Assembly (NCBI GenBank): GCA_001917175.1
Contig: MNTV01000019.1
Location: 41,584-105,583, forward strand
DNA length: 64,000 bases
Reading direction: 5' to 3'
Source of the DNA: Azospirillum sp. 51_20
GTDB lineage: Bacteria > Pseudomonadota > Alphaproteobacteria > RF32 > CAG-239
Both the position numbers and the translations under genes were made by a program. Below the pieces are notes generated by a model. The model made no database searches. It was given only the letters and a program-made list of their open reading frames with translations, and was not told the origin of the DNA. Every line of letters begins with the position of its first letter. The first letter of the stretch is position 1. Shown here piece by piece: positions 14,769 to 21,981 of this stretch.

Positions 14769-16156
14769 CTGGTTAACCGTCTGGCTTTCGCTTTGCGTAA
14801 AACCATCGGCGCAACTTCAGGCGCAAGAGCCGTCGCCGCATTCAAAGCGGTCTGGACGTCGGAAGCGTGAGCCGACTGGATCAGGCCACCGATACGTTCT
14901 GCCACCGCGTCAAAACGTGCGCTGCCGGTTTTGCTGCCGGCAACGGCGCTGATGGTATTGGCCTGGTTGACGTTTGCACCGGTCGAAGCGACAAAGTCGC
15001 CGGCTGTTTTTTTGCTGATCGTATAAGAGCCGTTTTCGTTGGCCTTAATATTATACAAGGCGTTCTGGGCAATGTTGAATTCCTTGTCCAGCGAGCCCTC
15101 TTCCGTAATCAGATCATATTCGCCGCCCGCATATCCGTTGGCAAAGACAAGCGACAGGGTTGCCCCTTTGTTTACAACATCGTTGCTGATGGTCGTCGTG
15201 CCCGTCTTAACCGTCAAAACGGTGTCTTTGGCAAAAGTGGTGGTACCGTTGCCGGCAATACCGCCGTCAAGCGTAACGTCACCGGTAAAGTTCAGTTCGC
15301 CGGCATTATAGACGTCGTTTAACTTGCCGCCCGCCTTGTTGCCGGAAAAAACGGCGCCGCCCATATTCAGCTTGCCGTCATTATAAACGGCACCGCCGAG
15401 CCCCGTTGCTTCATTGTTTTCAAAAACGCTTACGCCGGCAATCGTCATTTCGGCGTTTTTGCCGCCGTAGTTTGCGTTATAAACGGCGCCGCCGTCGGTC
15501 GCCGCACGGTTTTCGGCAAAAGAGGCTCCTTCGCCGAGCCGCATGCTGCCACCCCAGTTGGCAACGGCACCGCCGGTTTTGCCGGCAGAGTTTCCGCTGA
15601 AGACGGCGTTTTTGCCGATGGTAATTTCGGCTTTGTCACCGGCATTGAAATTCATGACCGCGCCGCCGTGGGAAGTTTCGCTTTTGTTTCCTTTGAATTC
15701 GGCATTGTCACCGATCGTCAGCACAGCTTCCCGGCCGTCGGTATCCTGATAAACGGCGCCGCCGCCGTAACCGATGGCCATATTGTTATGGAATTTGGCA
15801 TTGTCGCCGATGGTGCTGGTTGCGCGCTGATTGTGATAAGCGCCGCCCTGCATGGCGGAAGTGTTGCCGATAAAAGACACGTTGTCGCCGATTACGGCCG
15901 CGCCGGACGCATCAACGGTCGAAACGGCACCGCCGACGGAACCGGCATTGCCGTTGAAAACGACGCCGTCGGCAACGGTCAGTTTTCCCGAATTGAGGAT
16001 TGCGCCGCCCTGGAGTTCACTGTTGTCATTTGCCGACATTTCGGCATTGACAGCTTCTTCTTCCCCCGACGAAACGACCAGTCTTTCCGCGCGGGCATCG
16101 GAAACCGCAAAAGCTGCAGCAATCAACGCTGTTGTAAACAAAAGTCTGTTTTTCAT
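14741..16156 (-). CDS. Autotransporter passenger with Pmp-like GGA/FxxN repeats (N-terminal part)
   Basis: 471 residues starting with a clear signal peptide (MKNRLLFTTALIAAAFAVSDARA, cleavage after ARA). The passenger has about six repeats pairing GGA(V/I/Y) with F-x-x-N (for example FSGNSA...GGAVANW, FAENRA...GGAVYN). This pattern is best known from chlamydial polymorphic membrane proteins and related beta-helix adhesins. It ends with ALAPEVAPMV, which normally runs into Q-rich TVNQVFGAVSTRL of the barrel, but here shifts into a spurious KARRLTRCSVPFPRV tail. Repairing one base at the T4 run (14799-14802) fuses it to the barrel frame, giving about 760 residues. A surface-exposed protein is expected. 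Confidence 0.85.
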   Translation of the reverse strand: MKNRLLFTTALIAAAFAVSDARAERLVVSSGEEEAVNAEMSANDNSELQGGAILNSGKLTVADGVVFNGNAGSVGGAVSTVDASGAAVIGDNVSFIGNTSAMQGGAYHNQRATSTIGDNAKFHNNMAIGYGGGAVYQDTDGREAVLTIGDNAEFKGNKSETSHGGAVMNFNAGDKAEITIGKNAVFSGNSAGKTGGAVANWGGSMRLGEGASFAENRAATDGGAVYNANYGGKNAEMTIAGVSVFENNEATGLGGAVYNDGKLNMGGAVFSGNKAGGKLNDVYNAGELNFTGDVTLDGGIAGNGTTTFAKDTVLTVKTGTTTISNDVVNKGATLSLVFANGYAGGEYDLITEEGSLDKEFNIAQNALYNIKANENGSYTISKKTAGDFVASTGANVNQANTISAVAGSKTGSARFDAVAERIGGLIQSAHASDVQTALNAATALAPEVAPMVLRKAKARRLTRCSVPFPRV

Positions 16157-16344
16157 ATTTCAGTTCCTTAAAATTTGAGTCAAAAACGGATGATAAAAAT
16201 ATCCGGCCTGTCGTCGAAGATCCGTACCCCGACAAAACCGACCCGGCGCTTTCGCACCGTATCGGCAGCAATTCCGCCGGCATTTCAAAAAAGTCACAAA
16301 GCTTTGTTTTCTTTTGATTTTCCTTTCTAACTTCCTGTTTTATC

Positions 16345-16545
16345 AATAGCAAAACAGTCACCTGATACGGGTGACTGGGAGTTAGAACCAATTGTAAGAA
16401 TTGTGCAGCGTATTGAGCATATGCAAATGCCTTATTAACTGCCTCCCAGTCATAGACCAAAAGGCAGTTTTACACCTACTATCCGTAAGCAACTTACAAG
16501 AGGGTTCTAAACCTCGCACCGGTTATCTGCCGGTGCAAAAACAGA
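16345..16545 (-). ncRNA. Hairpin-rich leader, candidate attenuator or structured RNA
   Basis: On the minus strand, upstream of the autotransporter, several perfect hairpins follow each other: GCACCGG/CCGGTGC (16516-16536), AACTGCC/GGCAGTT (16437-16469), and two that compete. GACTGGGAG/CTCCCAGTC pairs 16443-16451 with 16373-16381. CAGTCACC/GGTGACTG pairs 16355-16362 with 16370-16377 and is followed by TTTT. The last two share bases 16373-16377, so only one can form, which is the layout of an attenuator. I cannot match it to a known riboswitch class. A continuous open frame also crosses it, so a short leader peptide is an alternative. Confidence 0.45.
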
Positions 16546-16660
16546 TTATTCTAATTTAAGCTTCAAGTCAAACATAATCACAAACAATGGTATATAAACT
16601 TTTCAGCTGGTTGTTTTTCAAACGAAAAACGGAAGAAAAAAGGAATACGGAAAATTTGAA

Positions 16661-16867
16661 GGACTGTGCGACGCTGTCGCTCTTTCTCACAAAACATCTA
16701 AATTCGCAATTGCCGCTTTGCGGCTTTGCTCATTACGGTGTTTTGTGCCCTTGCAGACGTTTTTTGCCGGAGCAGCGGCAAAAAACGCTTAGCGGGCCTC
16801 TCGGTTCAAGCCCTGTATCCGCCACAAAAAAAAACGCCCTTACGGGCGTTTGGTGGCGGAGAGTACA
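16661..16867 (+). repeat. Tandem repeat copy 1 (207 bp) beside tRNA-Ser
   Basis: Nearly identical to the following copy, with about five substitutions and one A fewer/more in an A8-A9 run. Each copy contains a 12-bp perfect hairpin (CGTTTTTTGCCG / CGGCAAAAAACG; 16758-16769 and 16776-16787), a plus-strand tRNA-3'-end-like segment (GGTTCAAGCCC...CCGCCA), a terminator hairpin, and at its right end the minus-strand 3' terminal bases of tRNA-Ser. Confidence 0.9.
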
Positions 16868-17073
16868 GGACTGCGCGACGCTGTCGCTCCTTCTCACAAA
16901 ACATCTAAATTCGCAATTGCCGCTTTGCGGCTTTGCTCATTAAGGTGTTTTGTGCCCTTACAGACGTTTTTTGCCGGAGCAGCGGCAAAAAACGCTTAGC
17001 GGGCCTCTCGGTTCGAGCCCTGTATCCGCCACAAAAAAAACGCCCTTACGGGCGTTTGGTGGCGGAGAGTACA
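16868..17073 (+). repeat. Tandem repeat copy 2 (206 bp), running into the tRNA-Ser 3' end
   Basis: Second copy; the left boundary is GGACTGCGCGACG. Its right end is the genuine tRNA-Ser 3' end and its terminator (17033-17073). The repeat unit therefore equals 'tRNA-Ser 3' terminus + terminator + ~150 bp', duplicated once. The inverted tRNA-like segment (GGTTCGAGCCC) at 17010-17031 faces the real tRNA across the terminator. Confidence 0.9.
17033..17057 (-). terminator. Terminator of tRNA-Ser
   Basis: ACGCCC / GGGCGT stem with a 4-nt loop (17038-17057 including flanking A:T pairs), followed on the minus strand by T8. It starts 3 bp past the CCA end. An identical hairpin occurs in repeat copy 1 near 16825-16851. 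Confidence 0.85.
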
Positions 17074-17147
17074 GGACTCGAACCTGTGCACCGTTATTCA
17101 CGGTGACGGATTAGCAATCCGCTGCATTACCACTCTGCCAACTCTCC
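17060..17147 (-). tRNA. tRNA-Ser(GCU)
   Basis: An 88-nt gene with 7-bp acceptor GGAGAGT/ACTCTCC, discriminator G and encoded CCA. The anticodon loop TTGCTAA gives GCT anticodon, reading AGC/AGU. It has a long class II variable arm (CACCGTGAATAACGGTG) and T-loop GGTTCGAGTCC. The long variable arm and anticodon agree on serine. Its 3' end is copied into the adjacent tandem repeats. Confidence 0.96.
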
Positions 17148-17342
17148 ATTGACAAGTTACCGGGTATATTTAGCGTAAGTTTTTTGTTCAGTCAATCTTT
17201 TTTTGCAATTCTTTTATATTTCTTTGCAACAGCTTTGATTTTTGTCGAAAACAATTTGACAACCACCCGATTTATGCTATTATTTTGTCCAATTTTAATT
17301 TATTTCAGAAAACAGTTTTTTCGGGGAAAAATCGGGGAAAAA

Positions 17343-19841
17343 ATGGTTATCGCCAATTTCAGAGAATATACCGCTGTACTGCGCGACGTTTATTCACGCG
17401 ACGCAATGGGCGAGATCGGCGCCTATTACCAGGCTCTGACCAACTCCGGCGAAGAACTGAAACAACAAAAGCTCAAGCTGCTGGAACAAATCGGCGCCCG
17501 CAAACGGGAAATCGACCGGCAGGCACAATTGATCCGCACGACAACCGACAAAAAAGCGGCCGGCCTGAGGCTGGCGCGGATCAAAAAGCAGAAACAGGAT
17601 ATGATCCGGGCACTCAAGGTTTTGCAGAACGGCGACCATTTCAACGTTTTAAGCGACGAAGCCAAAACCGGCGTATGCAGCGGTTTTCTGCTGCAAAAAT
17701 ATCTGACCCGGGAACTGTTGGAACACAATCCCCTTAATTTTGCCAAAGATGCAAACGGCAACCTGCTGGTTGACACCGAGCGGCTGAAACATTCCGCAAT
17801 TTTTCAGGAAGCCGTTCACCTGCGCGATTTTGTCGCCGCCTACATGGCAAAATACCCGGACAAGGTAAAAACGCCCGGACATTTCAAAACGCTTTTAAAC
17901 AACGTTAAGGACTGGCGCGGCGTGCTTGATTATGCCGACGCGTTTTTCGCACGGCTGAACGACGACGCGCATTTGACAGACGACATGATAAAAGCCAGCC
18001 GGCAGGGAGTTGAAGTCATACGCGTTTTCCCCGGCAAAAACGTCCAGCTGGTGCGTTTGCGTACGGTTGAAGCGCTGGACTACGAAACGGCCAGAATGGA
18101 CCACTGCGTGGGAAAAGGCAGCTATGACGCCGCCGTTTTAAACGGCAAAACGGCAATTTATTCGCTGCGGGATTTAAGCGCGGAAAACGAATGGCTGCCG
18201 CACGCAACCATAGAGTGCAAGGACGGCGCAATCACTCAGGTCAAGGGATACAAAAACAAGGAAATCGACCCGCAGTATTATCCCGAAATCAGGGCAAGCG
18301 TTTTTGCCGTTTACGGCAGCGAAGACATTGCCGAACTGCACCGGCAGGGCAAAGTCCGCGACTTGCAAAACTGGGGATATGTCATTGACGTCCGCGGCAT
18401 TGTCAGGGATTATTACAACCTGAACGAAGAGATTGAACTGCAGGAAGCGGACATTTGGAAAGTGCCGCCCGAAAAAGCCGTTTTCATTTCCGCCCGGACG
18501 GTCAAAATCGGCCGCATATGGAACCGGCAAACGACGGAAAAATTGAAGCAATTCAGAAAAATAGACTCTTTTGACCTGTCGGAAATGACGGAAGGAATTG
18601 CCGAAGCAAGAAAATACATTGCCGAACAAAGTGCCGCCGGCAACCAAGAGGCGGCAAAAGCCCTGAACAATTCACGCTATGTCTTCAAACTCGGCTATGC
18701 CGCCCGTTGGACCGGCAAAAGGGAACTGTGTTTCCAAATAAAACCGGAACCGATGATCGACCTGCTCAACGTCACGGAACCGATAAAGGTCAGCAACATC
18801 AACTATACGCCGGAGCTGTCGGAACTGCTTTCTCCCGAACGGCTGTCGACGGCCACCCTCACCGTCAGCGGAAAAATCACCGGGGAAATGCTGGAAAAAA
18901 TCGCCCGTTTTCGTTCAATCGACAACCTTTTTTTCAAAGACGCGGATTTTTCTGCTCTCCGCAGCGCGGACTTAAGCAAAGTCAGAATGAGCGAAAGCAA
19001 TGTTCCCGCAAACGACCTGGCATATATGGAAGAGGCCTGCATGGTGGCCGAAAACGCCGGCTATATAACGAACATTGCCAAATTCGCGGAGGGACGCATG
19101 ATCCGTTTTTACAATTGTAAAAAACTTCCGGATCCGGCCGACATCCGTTTTCCCGCCAACGTCAGACATCTGGTAATCGACGCCGAAAACAAGCTGACGG
19201 ACAAGGTTTCCGAGATTGATTTTGCAAAATATCAAAGTCTGGAAACGCTGCAGTTCAACAACTTCAACTTTGAAAACTGCAGCCGGATAACCCTGCCGGA
19301 AAGCCTTTCCTACCTCGGCTTCGGCAGCTGCACGCTCAAACCGTGCAAAACGTTTGACCTTGACGTTTGCCCCGGTTTGCAACAGGTTCGGCTGACTGCT
19401 TCCGATTTGAGCGGGATTAAACGAATCGTATTTCCTTCGGCAATGGAAAAATGTTCCGTCAGCGGCTGCAGTTTCAGAACGGATTCCGTGCTTGATTACG
19501 GCCGCTGCAGCGGGCTGACGGATCTTGAGCTTTCGGGATTAGGCGGCAACCAAATTTCCTGCAAAGAAATTTTGATACCGGAATCGCTTAAACAGCTGAG
19601 TATTGACTATGCCGTTTTTCCGCAGCTCGAAACGCTAGATCTCGGAAAGTGCCGGCAGCTGGAGAAAGTTTATTTCAATCATGTCAACTTTCCACGGTTA
19701 AAAAAGCTGGTTGTTCCCGAATGCGAGTTCAAGCAGGACAAATTCACCGCCGCGCCTTATACGGAAACAATTACCGTTGCGCCTCAGCAGGCGGTTCCGC
19801 CGCCTGCCGGATATCCCCGGACTGCCGGCGCGGAAAGATAG
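17343..19841 (+). CDS. PcfJ-like domain protein with repeat-rich C-terminal half
   Basis: 832 residues starting at ATG 17343 with CGGGGA upstream. An N-terminal coiled coil (about 35-110) precedes a central segment around residues 240-330 with MDHCVGKGSYD, AIYSLRDL and HATIECKDGAITQVKG. That is the pattern of PcfJ-like proteins, which are often encoded on plasmids and phages and whose function is undefined. The C-terminal ~330 residues are irregular leucine/phenylalanine-rich repeats (ITLPESLSYLGFGSC..., ILIPESLKQLSIDYA...), similar to BspA-like LRR units. There is no signal peptide, so it is presumably cytoplasmic. It probably forms a unit with the next gene, 39 bp downstream. It lies just beyond tRNA-Ser and the repeats, a common insertion spot, which suggests possible acquisition. 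Confidence 0.75.
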   Translation: MVIANFREYTAVLRDVYSRDAMGEIGAYYQALTNSGEELKQQKLKLLEQIGARKREIDRQAQLIRTTTDKKAAGLRLARIKKQKQDMIRALKVLQNGDHFNVLSDEAKTGVCSGFLLQKYLTRELLEHNPLNFAKDANGNLLVDTERLKHSAIFQEAVHLRDFVAAYMAKYPDKVKTPGHFKTLLNNVKDWRGVLDYADAFFARLNDDAHLTDDMIKASRQGVEVIRVFPGKNVQLVRLRTVEALDYETARMDHCVGKGSYDAAVLNGKTAIYSLRDLSAENEWLPHATIECKDGAITQVKGYKNKEIDPQYYPEIRASVFAVYGSEDIAELHRQGKVRDLQNWGYVIDVRGIVRDYYNLNEEIELQEADIWKVPPEKAVFISARTVKIGRIWNRQTTEKLKQFRKIDSFDLSEMTEGIAEARKYIAEQSAAGNQEAAKALNNSRYVFKLGYAARWTGKRELCFQIKPEPMIDLLNVTEPIKVSNINYTPELSELLSPERLSTATLTVSGKITGEMLEKIARFRSIDNLFFKDADFSALRSADLSKVRMSESNVPANDLAYMEEACMVAENAGYITNIAKFAEGRMIRFYNCKKLPDPADIRFPANVRHLVIDAENKLTDKVSEIDFAKYQSLETLQFNNFNFENCSRITLPESLSYLGFGSCTLKPCKTFDLDVCPGLQQVRLTASDLSGIKRIVFPSAMEKCSVSGCSFRTDSVLDYGRCSGLTDLELSGLGGNQISCKEILIPESLKQLSIDYAVFPQLETLDLGKCRQLEKVYFNHVNFPRLKKLVVPECEFKQDKFTAAPYTETITVAPQQAVPPPAGYPRTAGAER

Positions 19842-19880
19842 AAAATTTGCAACAATTATTTTAACTAAATCTCATAAATT

Positions 19881-20480
19881 ATGAACAATGAACTGGAAAA
19901 CAAACTGAAAAGCCTGACCGATCTGGCAAAAAATTTCGGTTTTGGCAAGGAAGAAGCCGTCAAACTGGCGAAGAACCTGATTTCCGAGTACAAAATCTCT
20001 TTTGCCGACCTTTATCCCGACATGTCGGCGCGTTTCGAAGAAGTCAAAGAGCTGTGCGGCAAGATACAAAAAACCGTAAACGGCCTCAACCAAAAAATCG
20101 AAACCCGCAGCGAAACCTCGGAGCCTAAAGGAGTACCGCTGCCGTTTGAAGTCATTTATGCCGGCGGCATCAGAAGCAAACAGACCATCTCCGGCCGCGT
20201 ACCGATCGGGGTCGTCGTTTCGGGCAACAAGCTTTTATACTGGCAGGAATCCGGCGAGCCCATGAGCCGCAGCGATGCACGGAACTACATGAACCGTCTG
20301 CCGGAGGGATACAGGTGGCATCTGATGAACTACTGCGAAGCCTCGGGCATCAAAAACATCGTTTATAAAGTAAACGAAACTTTGCGGGCAATCGGCGGCG
20401 ACGTCATCGGCAGCCGCAACTACATGCTCGACGGCGACGGCCAAAGCAGCGGCATCGTCCGTTACGTTGCCGAACTCTGA
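19881..20480 (+). CDS. Hypothetical protein, 199 residues
   Basis: Begins MNNELENKLK with an N-terminal helical region (about 1-75, likely coiled coil) and a C-terminal globular region. The latter contains PFEVIYAGGIRSKQTISGRVPIGVV, then ARNYMNRLPEGYRWHLMNYCEASGI and NYMLDGDG...YVAEL. Phrases such as IGVVVSGNKLLYW and RSDARNYMNRLP resemble tail or surface-type beta modules, but I cannot name a family. No Shine-Dalgarno site is obvious. It follows the PcfJ-like gene by 39 bp and ends before a terminator, so the two probably form one transcript. Confidence 0.65.
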   Translation: MNNELENKLKSLTDLAKNFGFGKEEAVKLAKNLISEYKISFADLYPDMSARFEEVKELCGKIQKTVNGLNQKIETRSETSEPKGVPLPFEVIYAGGIRSKQTISGRVPIGVVVSGNKLLYWQESGEPMSRSDARNYMNRLPEGYRWHLMNYCEASGIKNIVYKVNETLRAIGGDVIGSRNYMLDGDGQSSGIVRYVAEL

Positions 20481-20502
20481 CAGTCTGACGACATTTGTTT
20501 TG

Positions 20503-20540
20503 AAAAAAAACGCCGGCGGTTGATCCGCGGGCGTTTTTTT
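20503..20540 (+). terminator. Intrinsic terminator
   Basis: A 9-bp stem with one mismatch (CGCCGGCGG / CCGCGGGCG) flanked by A8 and T7. It lies between convergent genes and could serve both. Confidence 0.85.
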
Positions 20541-20551
20541 AATTACGAACT

Positions 20552-20875
20552 TTATTTTCTCAACGACAGGCTCAGCCAGACACCGCCCAAAAAGACGGGA
20601 AGCAGCCCCCAATAAGCGCAAACCGACGCACCGGTCAGACGCAGCAGAAAAAAAACGAAAACCGCCAGCCAGACGAACAAAAAGCAAAAGACCAGCGACA
20701 AACGACGGGCACAGGCTTTCTTTTCCGCCTCGTCGGCCCTGCCAGCGGCAACCTGCGGATGTTTCCGGCGCCACAACACTTCATATGCCAAAAAAGCCGA
20801 CAACACAATTACGGCAGCCCAGACAAAAGCGCTTATCCGCAGCAAGGCATTCTGAAAAGAAATTAAGTTTTCCAT
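20552..20875 (-). CDS. Small three-helix membrane protein, unknown
   Basis: 107 residues from ATG 20875 (MENLISFQNALLR). Hydrophobic segments lie at about 12-33, 57-79 and 83-100, with a charged loop (RRKHPQVAAGRADEAEKKACARR) between the first two. Upstream in-frame starts lie in AT-rich intergenic sequence and are unlikely. No family recognised. It is convergent with the gene ending at 20480 and divergent from the ABC transporter unit at 21050. Confidence 0.6.
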   Translation of the reverse strand: MENLISFQNALLRISAFVWAAVIVLSAFLAYEVLWRRKHPQVAAGRADEAEKKACARRLSLVFCFLFVWLAVFVFFLLRLTGASVCAYWGLLPVFLGGVWLSLSLRK

Positions 20876-21013
20876 ACCAAAACAAATTAAATGATAACGA
20901 CAATAATACAATTTCATCCGATTTATAACATATCGGATAAGCTGATGCAACTTTTTTGACTTTTCCCGTCCGGGAGGGAAAAGCATTTGTTTTTATCCGC
21001 CGATTGAATTATA

Positions 21014-21028
21014 TTGACTCTCAGTCAA
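21014..21028. promoter_or_regulatory. Perfect palindrome TTGACT-CTC-AGTCAA, possible operator
   Basis: Two 6-bp half sites separated by 3 bp, 22 bp before the ATP-binding-protein ATG. The left half also resembles a -35 element. It could be a repressor site for the exporter unit. It does not match the FNR/CRP spacing. Confidence 0.4.
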
Positions 21029-21049
21029 CAATCAATCGAGGAAAAAACG

Positions 21050-21979
21050 ATGATAAAAGTTAAAAACCTGGTCTTTGACTATATGACGAAAAGGGCTTTG
21101 CACGGCCTTTCGTTCGAAATCGAAAAAGGCAGCATCGTCGCCTTGATCGGACCGAACGGCGCCGGCAAGACCACTTTGATGAGATGTCTGGCGGGACTGG
21201 TCAAACCCTTCAGCGGAGAAATTTTCATCAACGACATCAACGTTCCCGAAGACTCGCGCAACGCCCACCGGCACATTTCCTACCTGTCGGACGTTTTCGG
21301 CCTGTATGACAACCTGACGGCCCGCCAATGTCTGAGATATGCGGCGTTGGCCTTTGACATCCCGACGGCCGAAATCGACGGCAGAATCGCGGAAACGGCG
21401 GAAATGCTCAACCTTACCGAACATCTGGACACTTATGCCGGCAACCTTTCCCGCGGTCTGCGGCAGCGGCTGGCAATCGCGCTCGGCATTATCCACAAAC
21501 CGGAATTCATCATTCTCGACGAACCGGCCTCGGGGCTTGATCCGGAAGCGCGGCTGGAACTCTCGAAGCTGTTTGTTGCACTGAAAGAAAAAGGCCACAC
21601 CCTGCTCATTTCCTCGCATATTCTGGCCGAACTCGAAGACTATGCGACCGCCGTGATTGTGCTTAACGCCGGCAGAATCGTCAAATATGAAAAATTTGAC
21701 GGCAGCGCCGTCAACGTCAGACAGGACGCCCGCATTAACATTGCCGTCCGCGTCAAAGGCAGCACGGAGCAGCTGATTCAGTTCCTGGAAGAAGACAACT
21801 CAACCGGCGAAGTCAGCAGCGACGGCACCTATGTTCGCGCCTGCGTTTTCGGACAGGAAAACGAACTTGCCGCCCTGCTGAGAAGGCTGATTGCGGCGGA
21901 AATCAAGGTTATTGAGTTCAAAATTGAGAAAAACTCGCTGAAAACCGCTTATTTCGAAACCCTGAAAGAAGGAGAATAA
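21050..21979 (+). CDS. ABC transporter ATP-binding protein (exporter type)
   Basis: 309 residues. Walker A GPNGAGKTT at about 33-41, signature LSRGLRQRLA near 136-145 (the usual LSGGQ-type motif with R in place of one G), Walker B IILDEPASGLDP, and the H-loop in LLISSHIL. The C-terminal ~90 residues form the extension usual in CcmA/NatA-like exporters. It energises the permease encoded 2 bp downstream. ATG 21050 is chosen because GAGGAA precedes it; earlier in-frame starts fall on the palindrome. The cargo is unknown. Confidence 0.93.
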   Translation: MIKVKNLVFDYMTKRALHGLSFEIEKGSIVALIGPNGAGKTTLMRCLAGLVKPFSGEIFINDINVPEDSRNAHRHISYLSDVFGLYDNLTARQCLRYAALAFDIPTAEIDGRIAETAEMLNLTEHLDTYAGNLSRGLRQRLAIALGIIHKPEFIILDEPASGLDPEARLELSKLFVALKEKGHTLLISSHILAELEDYATAVIVLNAGRIVKYEKFDGSAVNVRQDARINIAVRVKGSTEQLIQFLEEDNSTGEVSSDGTYVRACVFGQENELAALLRRLIAAEIKVIEFKIEKNSLKTAYFETLKEGE

Positions 21980-21981
21980 GA

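Noticed and set aside
16026..16460. A 144-residue minus-strand ORF covering the autotransporter start
   Set aside because: Its second half overlaps the signal peptide in another frame and its first half coincides with perfect hairpins; a short leader peptide is possible but not this ORF.
16587..16943. Open frames of 60-118 codons across the tandem repeats
   Set aside because: They repeat because the DNA repeats, contain hairpins and tRNA fragments, and have no start signals or protein-like composition.
16661..17073. CRISPR-like array
   Set aside because: Only two long, near-identical units without spacers; no cas genes nearby.
21014..21028. FNR/CRP box
   Set aside because: The palindrome is TTGACT-N3-AGTCAA; FNR and CRP sites need TTGAT-N4-ATCAA or TGTGA-N6-TCACA spacing.
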